Assembly: GCA_963575745.1 (NCBI GenBank)
Contig: CAUYUJ010009458.1
Span: forward strand, 378,750 to 442,749
DNA length: 64,000 bases
DNA from: Prorocentrum cordatum
Lineage: Eukaryota > Sar > Dinophyceae > Prorocentrales > Prorocentraceae
Direction of reading: 5' to 3'
Part shown: one piece after another, positions 28,763-39,550 of the stretch
Numbering within the stretch: the first letter of the stretch is position 1
Layout: each line of letters opens with the position of its first letter
Program-made: the position numbers and the translations under genes
Notes under the pieces: generated by a model
What the model saw: the letters and a program-made list of their open reading frames with translations, nothing else
The model's database searches: none
What the model was told of the DNA's origin: nothing

Positions 28763-29033
28763 CCCGCGTGGCGTCGGACTCCAGCGCGCCTCTGGACGCC
28801 CGAAATGGGCACGGAAAGAATGGGTACAATGCCCAGCAGCAGTTCCTGTTCAGTTTGAACAGGATTCGCTGTCCGCGCCGCCGCGGCCTGTGTCCGTTCG
28901 AGACAGAAGGCCGCCTGCCCAACAGCGGCCGCTGTTGGTTTGGGACAACATTTGTTGTTGGGCATTGTACCCATTCTTTCGGTACCCATTTCGGGTGTCC
29001 AAAAGCCCGCGTGGTGTCGGACTCCAGCGCGCC
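28763..29033. mobile_element. Inverted-repeat element G1 in 28-bp direct repeats
   Basis: The element (28791-29005, 215 bp) has terminal inverted repeats of about 47 bp: GGACGCCCGAAATGGG then GAAAGAATGGGTACAATGCC on the left, with the complement on the right. A second pairing lies around GGCCGCTGTTGG. It is flanked by 28-bp direct repeats (28763-28790 and 29006-29033) that differ at one position. A diverged homologue lies at 53351-53568. Non-coding. Confidence 0.75.
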
Positions 29034-30659
29034 AGTCGTCGAGGCACGAGCTCGCCGCAGGGATGTTCTTCCCCCCGAGGAGGGGCCCCGGCCGAACCCA
29101 GCTCGCTCCCTCCTCGTTGGCCCGCCCGGTCGGGGCTTGCTTTGGGCGCGGGCCGGGCCTCGGGGGCGGGGGGGGGGGGCGGGAGTCGCAGGCTCCCGAG
29201 ACCATCCGAGGCGGCGTCAGTTCCTGAGCGTTCGGCCTTCGGAGGCCAGTTTCGGTCTCGGGAGACCGTCGAAAACGGCTCGGGACGAACTCGGCGAAGC
29301 GCAAGACTCGAAGAAGCCAGAACTCGGTTTCTGCCGGCGTTTTTTGGCGAGCCCGTCCCGGATTTCCACGGTCCGGTTTCCGTGGGATGTCCGCAGCGGG
29401 AGTTCGCGTCAAATTTCAGATTGGGTCTCGTCAGTTTCATGAGAGCCCCGTCAGGCCAACCCGAGTCCCCCGTACCCGAGTCTTGCGTCTCCCCGACTAA
29501 CAATTGGCCCCAGGGAAGTGGTCGAGAAGTCCGCCTATCCAAGCAGTGCGCGGGGAGTCCGTGTGCAGAAAGTTTGAGGCAACATCAAACCAAACGACAG
29601 CTCACTTGAGCTACTCGGCGACATCATATCAAACAGGAGAATCGCAAACCACAGCGTTGCATAGACATTCAGTCGAATGTAACACGGAGTCGAACCAACG
29701 CCACGCAACTCACATCCTTTCGAACCTAGCCGACTGTAATAATCATTTGTGCAACGCAGCCAAGACATGCAAGTCAAAACAAGTCACGGTGTCGTAACAG
29801 GTAACAGTCAAGCGAGTCATTTCGAAATGAAGGTCGAGCCTCGCAAGTCTGAACACATCGCAGCATTTTTGTGTGGTTGCCTCTCTTAGCCATTCGTTGC
29901 CCGCCTTGTATTGCGTTTGCCAGCCTCTGCATGCCTGGCAGAGTTGGCATCCTAATTTAAAGTATGATGATATCGTGTTGCTGTCGGGTGATGGTTGCGG
30001 TGGCGTCGAGGGCAGCATGCGATCATTAGATATCATTTCATGGTGTAATATCTTTCTCCTCGTTGTCACAGGCACTGTGCCACGGTCTACGCTGCAACTT
30101 TGCCACGACCATATACGAGGAGAAGAGACCCGCAGGAGACATTTCTCAATCTTGATAGTCATCATATCATTGAGTGAGGTAGCGTTCGCTCGCAGGGGCG
30201 TACATGATTTGGTTTGCTTGTATCGCATGTTATTGCAACTGTGGTGTTGTATTTTGGTGTGTGTGGCTTGCTTGCGCACATTCTATGCAGGTTCATGATC
30301 TGGCGTGGGAAACTCAAGGCACATGACTGGTGTGAGCGAAGTCGCTACTGCATTGGATGGTGGTGGTTGTGATGTGTGCCTTTGTTTTGTTCTGCTCTGG
30401 AGGGGCTTGCTGACAGCGGTCCTGATGGCAGATCTCTTGTAACAAACTGTTCTCCAGGAGAGGTCCGCGGTTTTCGAGGAGTCGCGCGCGTGCTTCCTTC
30501 TCAGGCCTTTGACGTCGTGATATGCGTTTCCGCAGCCAACGGTTTGGGGGGAAATGGCCCGCGTTGGTCTCGCAGGAGGGTAAGTGTTCATCTGGCGTTC
30601 CCCGCCCAGCGCATCTATGCTCAACTGAGGCCTCAGAGGAGAGTTGTTCCTTATCCAAG
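29034..30659. other. No gene seen
   Basis: 29034-29500 is GC-rich. 29600-29820 is rich in GTCGAAC/AACGC-like words resembling a worn tandem array. The remainder is closer to 50 percent GC. Frames up to 178 codons occur but carry no recognisable domain, repeat or compositional sign of a gene. Confidence 0.4.
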
Positions 30660-30835
30660 GCTCCTGATGGCACTACAGTCAACCCACATAGTAAGGATGG
30701 GCAACCTTCCCAATGGTACCCCCTTGCATCCTTGCCTCCTCGGTCCATCCTGGGCCGCTTTCGTTGGCCACGCCCCTCTCGAAAAGCTTCGATGTGGCCT
30801 TCAAGGCCCTTGCGTCCTTACTGTACAGGTTGAAA
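30660..30835 (-). repeat. Dispersed repeat J, copy 2
   Basis: Inverted partner of 8170-8340, with TACAGTCAACCCACATAGTA, GGTACCCCCTTGCATCCTTG, GTTGGCCACG and CAAGGCCCTTGCGTCCTTA. Non-coding. Confidence 0.7.
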
Positions 30836-31508
30836 GTAGCTTGGTTGTGGCAGGATGACGTAGGGGGGCGATGACACAAATCGGCGTTGGCTCGTATGGT
30901 GCGGAGAGGTCGACCAGATAATATACAAATGCTCTGACAACGCCCACGAGCAGAGCCAGAAACCAACTGTGTGAATCACCACCCCGGGCGCTGATGCGTG
31001 ACCCCCCCCTCCCGGCCAGCTATAATCTCGGCGAACGACCTGCATTATGCACCGTGCCGCGTTGGCGCCTCCCGAGGCGTCGGCGATCCTCGGCCCAGGA
31101 AGGATGCGGTGCATAGTTGTGCGACCCTCGGAGCCGAAGCACTATGCACCGTAGCGCGCAGGAGCGTGGCCTGAAGGGAGCCCAGACATGGTACGGTGCA
31201 CGTGCGCCGCTCTCGTGCAGTCGCCACCACCCTGCACCATCCAGAGGGCCCTCGATGGCAAGGCTCAGACTGTACGCTGCCCCCCAGGGCTTTCGACCCC
31301 ACCCCCGCGCGTGGACGGACTCCTCCGTCCTGGCGGCCCCCCAGCCGCGAGGCCCAACCCCATGATGAGGCCGACTCTGAAATCGCAGAGTCTGGTGGCA
31401 CGCAGAGGGGGGGGTCAGCCCGAGGTGGGGTGAGTGAGCGCACCGCGCTCGGGGCTGATCGCTTTCCGGTGCACGGACCGTCCAGAGCGTTTTTGTTTTT
31501 GTTTTCTA

Positions 31509-31539
<31 letters not shown>

Positions 31540-31769
31540 TCACACCACCTGCAGCCCTACCCCGCGAGAAGGTCTGCGGTCCGCGATCCCTGTCCCGACG
31601 CCTGGAGGCTCGGGTCCCCTCTCCTGCGGGCTCGGCTCCCGGGGCTCCGGGGCCGCCCAAGTGGGGGTCCGAGCAGGCGGGGCGAGGGGCTTCTGAGAAG
31701 GCAGGGGGGGCCTTATGCGGAGCCCTCCCGGGCCTCTGAGAGCCCTCCGACGAGGCCCCCCTGGGTTCT
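30836..31769. other. Spacer with (TC)n tract
   Basis: Holds a short near-palindrome around TGCACCGT (about 31048 and 31144) and a TC microsatellite at 31508-31534. Otherwise GC-rich and unremarkable. At about 31655-31690 a fragment resembles the outer arm of element E. Confidence 0.4.
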
Positions 31770-31974
31770 TCTGATCGGGGGCGGCAAAGAGGGGGGTGAT
31801 CACTGGGGGGGGCGGATATCATGGCGGGGGCCATGATATTTCTTCAGATTTCACGGCGCCTCTCCTTATTCCATTACGTCCCTGGTCCCCCCGCTGGGCC
31901 GCGCACATGCCGCCGGTCATGATTTGCACCCCCCCCTCTTGGACACCCCCCTCTTGGCCGCTCCCGATCTGAGA
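31770..31974. mobile_element. Inverted-repeat element F, copy 1
   Basis: About 205 bp with terminal inverted repeats: TCGGGGGCGGCAAAGAGGGG on the left against CCCCCCTCTTGGCCGCTCCC on the right. Inside are GATATCATGGCGGGGGCCAT, CGGCGCCTC, CATTACGTCCCTG and CGCACATGCCGCCGGTCATG. Copies are at 43684-43885 and 53571-53744. Element E2 follows 16 bp later. Confidence 0.8.
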
Positions 31975-31989
31975 AGGCCGAAAGATCCA

Positions 31990-32219
31990 GGCCTCCTGGA
32001 TGGGATCCAAGTAGACGGGGCCGCAGGATCGTCCCGCATCGCCGATGCATCACCGAGCCGCTTCGGTGAGGAGCCCGATTTTCTCCTCGCAGACGGCGCC
32101 GATGCGTCGCTGACGTCGCCGATGCATTGGCGGTGCATCGGCGATACATCGCCGATGCATGGGCGATGCAGCGCGACCCTCCGACCCCGGCTAACCACTC
32201 GGACCCCATCCAGGAGGCG
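31990..32219. mobile_element. Foldback element E, copy 2
   Basis: About 230 bp homologue of E1, with GGCCTCCTGGATGGGATCC at the left and GGACCCCATCCAGGAGGC at the right. The centre is a run of GCCGATGCATCGGC-like palindromes, as in E1. Confidence 0.8.
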
Positions 32220-32511
32220 TCCAGAAGAGCACCCATGCCTCCGTGAGAAACATCCTCCTGTTCCTCCTCCTCAAGACTCCCTTACGGCACGGCACCAACA
32301 CGAACAAAGACAATAATACCAGCAATACGAATTAGATCTAGAACAACAAGGCCAATAACAGCAACACCACCAACAACAACAACATCAACATCCAAAACAC
32401 TAACAACACCGCCAACACCAACAACAACAACATTAAGTCCCACGCAAGGGAGAGCCCAGCTTTGAAAAGGAACCGTCCGTGCCTACGATGGGGGGGCGAA
32501 TAATTTTGGCG
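32220..32511. repeat. AAC/ACC-rich tract
   Basis: Degenerate AACAACACC triplet array at about 32325-32435 in an otherwise featureless stretch. Confidence 0.7.
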
Positions 32512-33440
32512 GTGCGGGTGCTAAGATAACGCGGCGTGCGTGGCGGGGGCGATATCCTCGGATGCACACTACCCCACACGACGGCCGGGAAAAAACATGT
32601 TTTCAATAGCGGTGGAAATAATAATCGTATAGGACAAAGATGATGAAGAAAATGAGAAAAAGGAGGGGGAGAGGAAAGAAGCAGGGGAGCCCGTCTGTGT
32701 CCCATTCTTACGTTTATTATTATCCTTACTCTTATTCGCATTATTATTCTTATTATTCATATTATTCTTATTTGTATTGCCATTCTTATTATTATATGTC
32801 TTGTATTTGTGGTGAAGCTGTCGTAATTATTTCGTGCGGGTGCGGTGCTAAGATAACGCGCTGTCCCTGGCGTGGGCGATATCCTCGGATGCACCACCCC
32901 ACGCGACGGCCGGGAAACATACATGTTTTCAACAGGGGTGGTAATACACATCGTACAGGACAAGGATGATGACGATAATGAGATCAATATGTTATTATTA
33001 TTCGCACTCTTATGTTTAATAGTATTCGTATTCGTATTATCCTTGTAATTATGACTCTTATTATTTTTTCTGCTTATTATGATTATGGTTCGTATTCGGA
33101 TTATGATAGTGATACTGATTCGTAGTTGTATCATGTTTACTCTTATTCTTACTCTTCTCATTATTATTACTACTCGTACTCTTACGAGTATCCTTAATAA
33201 TAGTATTGGTATCATGTTTAGTTTTCATTGTTGCTATTACTCTTATTATTATTGTTACTCGTATTCGTATTCGAATTCGGATTATTATGCGTGTTAGGAG
33301 TAAACGTATCACTCTTATTATTACTCATAGTACAGTTAGTACTTCTCTTACTCGTAGTATTAGTACTAGTTGTCTTATTCGTATTATTCGTATGTCACTC
33401 TTATTATTATTCCAATTCCAATTGGGATACCACCCGAGCC
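32512..33440. repeat. Duplicated ~145 bp block with TTATTCGTATT arrays
   Basis: Two direct copies (about 32512-32658 and 32838-32983) share GTGCTAAGATAACGCG, GGCGATATCCTCGGATGCAC, CGACGGCCGGGAAA and CATGTTTTCAA. Each is followed by a degenerate TTATTCTTATTCGTATT array. The second array runs to about 33420 and is the longest AT-rich stretch in the window. A partial GGCACGGTGCTAATCAG echo follows at 33473. Frames here are Ile/Arg/Tyr strings with no gene-like features. Confidence 0.75.
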
Positions 33441-33664
33441 GGGGCGCGGGAATTATTTGTGTTCGTTTCATTGGCACGGTGCTAATCAGATCGTTCGGCG
33501 AAAACCGCCCCCCCTAATTATTTAATTACGGTGTCGTGCTAATGATAATCCCGGGGGGTCCTTAATAATGGCTTGATGGGGGTCATTGCTTCCCCCAAGT
33601 GTTGCCGCGTGGCGAGTGTAATGGAATGCGCAGCATCGAAGACGCCCACGGCGAATCACCGAGT

Positions 33665-33750
33665 TGTGTCAAGAGCTCTGCCAAGCTATCGGACCATGTG
33701 TTCCCCCAACCGTTGTGGAAACCCTTCGGTGAACGCTTTGGGGAGGATGG
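33665..33750 (+). repeat. Satellite-leader module, copy 3
   Basis: Shares GCCAAGCTATCGGACCATG, TGTTCCCCCAACCG and TTGTGGAAACCCTTCGG with copies at 748 and 1641. It is again followed, after a GGA microsatellite, by a 12-bp satellite block. Confidence 0.6.
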
Positions 33751-33759
33751 CGGGGAAGA

Positions 33760-33835
33760 TCAGGAGGAGGAGGAGGAGGAGAGGAGGAGGAGAGGAGGAG
33801 GAGGAGGAGGAGGAGGAGGGGGAGGAGGAGGAGGA
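33760..33835. repeat. (GGA)n microsatellite
   Basis: About 75 bp of GGA/GAG triplets, a pure purine strand. Lies between leader module 3 and satellite block L4. Confidence 0.95.
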
Positions 33836-33839
33836 ATGA

Positions 33840-34580
33840 GGGGGCGTCTTGGGAGCCTCTGGGGGCACTCTTGGGGCCTCCTGGGAGCTTCCTGGGAGCA
33901 CCTTGGATGCATCTTGGGGGCCTCCTTGGGCCTCTTGGGCGCATTCGGGAGCTTCTCGAGGGCCTCTTCGGCCGTCTCGGGGCACTCCTAGCCCGTCGGA
34001 CGCTGTCGGAAGCCGTCTTGGGTGCCTCTTTGGGCTGATTGGAAACACTCTTGGGGTGCTCCAGGCGCCTTGGAGGCCTCTTAGGCCGCCTGGGAACCCT
34101 GTTTTGGGCCGTCTTGGGGGCCTCTTGGGCCGTTCTGGGGCTAACTTGGAGACCTCTTGGGCGCTCTTTCGAGGCTCTTGGGCCGTCGAAAGGCAGTCGA
34201 AAGGCCGAACGGAAGCAAATACAAGACTCCTTCAACCACCTAAGGGAAATCAACGATTTGGGCATCTTCGGGCTTTCCTGGGGGCCCTCTTGGAGGCCTT
34301 TTGGGCCGTCTTGGAAACCTCTTAGGGGCCTCTTGGGTCGTCTTGGGCCATCTTAGAGCCATCTTGGGCCGTCGTGGTGGGCTCCTGGCCCGTCTGACAG
34401 CCGTCGGAAACTGTCTTGAGGGCCTCTGTGACTGGGTGTCTCGTGGGGTGCTGCAGGGCCGTCTTGGAGGCCATCTTAGGCGTCGTGGAGGCCTATTGGG
34501 CCGTCCTGAGGCCATCTTGGAGGCCTCTTGGGCGCTCTGGGGATGATCTTTGGGGCCTCTTGTGCCGTCTTGGGCCGTCG
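33840..34580. repeat. 12-bp-periodic satellite, block L4
   Basis: The same array as L1, with one higher-order insert near 34190-34265 (GTCGAAAGGCCGAACGGAAG, an A-rich middle, then GGGCATCTTCGGGC). Ends where the RNase H pseudogene begins. Confidence 0.75.
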
Positions 34581-34599
34581 TCAAGCTTCTTCTTGAGAG

Positions 34600-35020
34600 G
34601 TGTTTGGGGGCTCGTGCCAGAGTGCCTGCAGGGTGGAGGCCGCCTTCTGATCAGCAGATAGCGTGGCATCGCCATTCGGGCCTTGGTATGATTCAAGCCC
34701 CGCAGGCCTACCTTGATGGTTCGGTCTTCAAAGGTGGGTTGGGCGGAGGGGTCGGTTGCGGGGCGGGCTATCGTCGCGCTTGCATCGGGTCCGCTGGGAA
34801 TCCAGGGCATTGCGAATGGTCTGTGTCCAAGTCCCGCGCGGGACATAGGTGGAGTCAAGTTGTCTGCGGTGGCGCAACTTCTTAAGGTGGCGGTTCCCCC
34901 GATTGAGGCCATCACCGACTGTAATTTTGTGTTCCAAGGAGTTTGCGAGAGAGGCCCTGGGCGGACAGCTGCGCATTGCAGCGCTTGGGCCTCCATGTGG
35001 CGTAGCTTCTGGGCCTTGTT
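34600..35020 (+). pseudogene. RNase H fragment of a retroelement, decayed
   Basis: Two frames joined near 34800 read as an RNase H domain. AYLDGSVFKGGLGGGVGCGA gives the first Asp. After the frame change come GLCPSP, GVKLSAVAQLLKVA where the catalytic Glu is replaced by Lys, and AITDCNFVFQGV with the second Asp. CSAWASMWRSFWALL follows. The frameshift and the lost Glu mark it as dead. No reverse transcriptase is recognisable alongside it. A possible reverse-transcriptase remnant (FADVCQKLSLGKCQAVW, about 36620) is too weak to call. Confidence 0.55.
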
Positions 35021-35739
35021 AGGGGGTTCGGGGGGCTCGGCGAGGGCGGCTTCGGTCCCTGCGCCGACGTCTGTTCATTGCTGGGAGTGCCCGATTGGAA
35101 GGCAGCCGTCTGAGAATCCTCACTCGTGCCAAAACACCTTTCCTGGAACTTGAACGCTGCGGATCAACATGGCTGTTGCGTCCTGACAGTCCTAAATCGT
35201 GCCAGAAAGCCGTTCCTGGGACTTCAGCACCGCGGATACACGTGGCTGCTGCGCCCTGGCAAGCTGGGGAGGAGATCGCAGGCGCAGGCGATTTCTCGCT
35301 CCCACTTCCTGGGGGGTATCCGCGGGGATGCACCCCGAGGGAGGCTGTGCTATTCGAGCGCACCCCCGTCGAGGGTGGACGGCCCCCTCATCGTATAGCC
35401 CCGAGGTTGGCACCATTTGTCGGTCCAGACGGGAGACCCACGAAATCCTGGGATGCTGGTCGCCATTGCCATGTTCCCCGTCAGTGCCGGGAGGAGGAGG
35501 AGGAGAAGGAGATGGCGTTCTGGGGATAGTGATAACGGACACACTTGTATTGCTCCACGGGGCGGCATCCGCGCCGAAGCGAGCGCAAACCTCCCTAGTC
35601 CACATAAGATGTGATCGGCGCCTGTAGTCCCAAGGCTTGACTCCCAGATCTCAGAGAGCAGGCATGGACGAGAGCTTGTCCGAAGAAGATGAGTGCGCTA
35701 TCTCATGGTTTTCGGCCCATCCTGTGCCTGGGTCATGGA
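35021..35739. other. No gene seen
   Basis: About 35110-35215 and 35190-35290 share GGAACTT(G/C)A(A/G)C and GGAT(C/A)(A/C)ACATGGCTG-like words, a short tandem duplication of about 80 bp. The rest is unremarkable. Confidence 0.4.
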
Positions 35740-36240
35740 TGCCTTTCGGGGGCCTCTGGGAGGGCTCTTGCAGGCCTCCAGGGGCATCTTGGGGGCCTCT
35801 GGGCGCATCTGGGGAGTCTATTGGGGACCCTGGGGGCGTCGTGGGGGCCTCCAGGGGGCCTCTTGGGAGTCTGCTGACGGTCCCGGGGATGGTCATCTTA
35901 GGGATGAGGGCTCGAATTGTGAGTTCGTATTTCCCCCGCTGTGGGGGGGGGCGTCGTGGGGGCCTTTTGGGCCATCTTGTGGCCTACTGAGCCGTCTTGG
36001 GGCTCTCCTTGGGGCCTATTGGGCTGTCTTGTGGGGATCTGTGTGGCCTCGTGGGCCATCGTGGAGCGTCGGAAGCCAAGAAGGCGAGAGCACAAAGTTT
36101 CTTCAAAAGTCGCTGGAAAGTACATGATATTTGCTTTTGTGCGGCCTCTTGGAACCAGGGGTGTGTTGGGGGCCTCTTGGGCAGTCTGGAGTCCATCGTG
36201 GGCTGTCTTTGGATCCGCATGGGCCGTCTCGGTGCTCTCT
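35740..36240. repeat. 12-bp-periodic satellite, block L5
   Basis: CTTGGGGGCCT-type array with a higher-order insert near 36065-36145 (GCGTCGGAAGCCAAGAAGG, then an A-rich stretch to TTTGTGCGGCCTC). Confidence 0.7.
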
Positions 36241-37439
36241 AGGACCGCCTTAGGCGTTTCGCGGGAGACTGTCGGCAGTCCATGGAGTTGTGGGCGGGCG
36301 CACCGTCCCAGAAGCCCATCAGCCACGCCCAGGGAGCGCCCGGCAATTCCAGGAGATTCGTGGTCCGGGCCTTCGAAGAACCAGCAATCTTTTGAAATCT
36401 CGCAATTGTATGAGCCTTGGTGCACTCCACTACGTGCTGAAGGTACGGTGGCGGATGTCAGAATTGATTTCAACGAGTTCACCCCAAAGCCGAGCACCCA
36501 AAAGTCACGACCCTCAAGTTGCAAGGGCGGTGGTCCTAGCAATGACCTGTGGGTTGGTTGGTTTGGCCCTCCTGGGGCCCATCTTCGGCATGGCTGGAGC
36601 CGCTTTTAAGGCGGGTTCAGGTTGTTCGCAGACGTCTGTCAAAAGCTGTCGTTGGGCAAGTGTCAGGCAGTTTGGTGTGGCAAGGATCGCGTGCTCCTCT
36701 GCGCAGGGTTGGCATGGACGGAGCAGGGTAGCGCCCAGGAGCAGCACACGCACTGCGTTAGGGGCCAGCCTTCGCAGACTGGAGACTCGCACGACCTTGA
36801 ACGGCGTGACAATCCCGGACGCGTCGGACGCCGTTGTCGATGAGCCCATCGGAGACGAAGCGGTGGCCGATTGTCTGGTCGTGTCAGTCATTTGTCCGCC
36901 TGATCTGTTCCCTCTCCCATCGTCATGTTCGGGATCATGTGTGGATAATTGTTTCTGTCACCCAGCAGGGTAACAGAGACAGACATCGTCGTTTTGCGGA
37001 ACAGGAATCAATTTGATGATTTCAAGCCGGTCGGCACTCCATGCTATCATGATTTCCCCGATCGTTGTTTTGATTAAGCGAAATTGCACAGGCCACATTG
37101 TAGATGTGCGAGGGATAGATGCGACCCGAGTGATTCCTGAGTGTTTACTACAAGGCATAATGACCTGCAGCAGGAGGGCATGCGGAGATACGGGTTGCCC
37201 CAAAGAGGAGGGCAGAAGCCGACGGAGCGTATGATGCTGGCCAGGTGGACTTCGAGACGTTTCAGAATGAGCTTCTGCATGACGAACTGGAGTGCCCCTC
37301 AGCAATCTTGATGCGTACGCTCGGTAGGGCTTAGGCGTTCGCGATATCGACACTCATGTATCACGGCAATCAGCGCAGTTAGTGCATCAGTGTTTGGTTT
37401 TGAGCGAGTTCGTTCATCATTATTTGATGGCCTTCGGCC
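36241..37439. other. No gene established
   Basis: Lower GC than the surroundings. Several frames of 60-230 codons have mixed amino-acid content, and FADVCQKLSLGKCQAVW at about 36620 is reminiscent of non-LTR reverse transcriptase thumb regions, but neighbouring motifs are absent. May be an old retroelement remnant. Not enough to annotate as a gene. Confidence 0.35.
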
Positions 37440-38010
37440 CACCCCGCCACCGTGCCGGGGTTGTGGGTGATGTGCCTCTTGGATGTTCGTTGGGATCTCG
37501 TGTGAGGCCTCTCGGCGGCTTCCTGGAGGCGACTTTGAAGGCTCCTGGGGTCTGTTTTGGGGCCTCTTTCAGGCCTCTTGAGGGCGGAAGGCGCGGATTT
37601 TCGGTTCGTGTTCCTCTCTTTGGGCCCTTCTTGGAGCCGTGTTCGGGCCCTCTTGTGCTGACTCGGGAGCCTCTGGGGCTGTCTTGGGTTCCTCTGAGGC
37701 CGTCTTGAGGCCCTCTTGGACGCCATTTTGGGCCGTCTTGGAGCGGTCTTGGCGGCCTCTTGGGACGTCTTGGAGCGTCGGAGGCTCGAAAAATAGAGAA
37801 CACAAAACATTGGAACACTGGAGGGAGATCAATGATTTTAACCTGTCGGGGCCCTCTCGGGACGCCTCTTGGAGCTCATTCGGAGCGTCTTGAGGACCTC
37901 CGAGGCCGTCTTGGAGCAATCTTGTGCACCTTCGAGCCATCGTTCGGCGGTTCGGGGCACCCTTGGCCCGTCTGGGCAGCCTCTTGGGACCCTCTTGGCC
38001 CGTCTCGGGG
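37440..38010. repeat. 12-bp-periodic satellite, block L6
   Basis: Diverged satellite with a higher-order insert near 37770-37850 (GCGTCGGAGGCTCGAAAAAT through GATCAATGATTTTAACC). It starts right after the GGCCCACCCCGCCACCGTGC word also found at 3525. Confidence 0.7.
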
Positions 38011-38505
38011 CCCTCTGCGCCCCGACAAAGTTGCAGTGGGCACCCGTGCCAAGAAACGCCCTGCCTCTCGGGATTGGCTTCTTGTGGAAGGCTTCTTGTG
38101 GTCGGGCCCCCACTGGTATGCGGGAACGCTTCCAGGGGCCCAGGGGGGCACGCGATGCGCCCCGGGGGCCACGCGACAAGCCCCGGAAGGTTTGTGAGTC
38201 CTGGGCTTGGCATCGCTCGGACGTGTGCATTTTTCCTTCGGCGAGGACCATCGAGGAGCATCCTTGATCATTTGGCGAAAAAGCCACGCACGAAACAACA
38301 AAAACACACAGCGAATGGACGTCCGAGCGATGGCCAGAGGGTCCGGGCCCCTGAAAGAATCTTCAGGATTGAGTCGGCGTCACGCCAACATACGAGTATT
38401 ATGTGCGTCGCCCCCCCGTGCGACGCGCGCACCGAGAAATCTTGGAGTGTATGCGTCGAAGCTGGCGCGTCCTGGCCACACCGCTCGGGAAACGGTATCT
38501 CTTTC

Positions 38506-38537
<32 letters not shown>

Positions 38538-38759
38538 AGACTGCAGTGGCGCTTCGCGCCATGCACCTTGGTCCTTGAAGTTTGGTATGTAGGCGGAATG
38601 GCAGGAAGGTCAAGCCGACAATTTAGCGATAATTCCTGATTGCCTTTTCCGGCATCGCCGCTATAATGATGTTATTCGTTATCCTTCCTCCATGCGTATT
38701 GTTCCTTATTTTCGCCATACCTTGCGCATTCTCACCATCCTCCTCAGCTCTTTTTTGCG
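38011..38759. other. Spacer with (AT)n microsatellite
   Basis: An AT tract at 38506-38532 is the only structure seen. No gene was recognised. Confidence 0.4.
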
Positions 38760-39310
38760 GAGGCTCCTCCTTGGAGAGCCTCTAGGGGCCTCACAAAAGT
38801 TGTTTCGGGCTTTCTTAGGCCTTCTGGAGGCCTCCTGGAGGCCTCCTGGGCGTATTCTGGGGGCCTCCAGGGGCTTCCTCGGGCCACCCTGCCTCCAACC
38901 GCCGTCTCCCTGAACGACCGAATCACGATTTGGAATTCTTCGGAGGGTGTCTTTGGGCCATCTTGGGCCTCTGAGGGCCATCTTGGACCCGTGTTGTGCT
39001 GTTTGGGGGCTCTCTTGGACTGCCTGGAAGCCCTTTCGGATGGTTGTGGGGCGATTTGGGAGCCTCCCAGGCGGCTTCGGACGCCCAGAAGACCGCCGTC
39101 TTGGAGCGTCGGGAAGCCGAAAAGAGGAGAACCCCAAAATGTTCCCAAAACCAGCAGAAAATCAATGATTTTTGCCTCGGGGTGCCTTCTTGGGAGTGCT
39201 CTCGGAGGCCTCTCTGGGGCCGTCCTGGAGGCCTCTTGGGCCATCTTGAGGTCACGTCGGTCACTCTTGGAGCACTCTTGTGCTGTCTTGGGGGTCTCTG
39301 GGACGTCTCC
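38760..39310. repeat. 12-bp-periodic satellite, block L7
   Basis: Array of CTTGGGCC/CTTGGAGGCC type with a higher-order insert near 39105-39180 (GCGTCGGGAAGCCGAAAAGA through AATCAATGATTTTTGCC). Confidence 0.7.
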
Positions 39311-39498
39311 GATGACCCCCCTGATCGCCCTAAGTGTGCTGGGAAGGCTTGGCAAAACGCCTTGCGAGGCCCAGTGGCCGCTTCGAGGCCCGTCCGGAGG
39401 GCCCCAAAGCCCCAGGTCCCGGGAGTCCGGTTTTTTTTTGGGGGGGGGTGACGGGTTTTCCCCCCGCCCGGGCTTATAAAAATATAGGTAGAGGAGAA

Positions 39499-39550
<52 letters not shown>

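Noticed and set aside
28261-29442. 393-codon plus-strand frame and its 298-codon antisense partner
   Set aside because: Both cross repeat K3 and element G1; Arg/Pro/Ala composition, no domain.
36620-36840. FADVCQKLSLGKCQAVW-containing frame as a reverse transcriptase
   Set aside because: No catalytic motif or neighbouring RT motif is visible. Resemblance is limited to one short segment.
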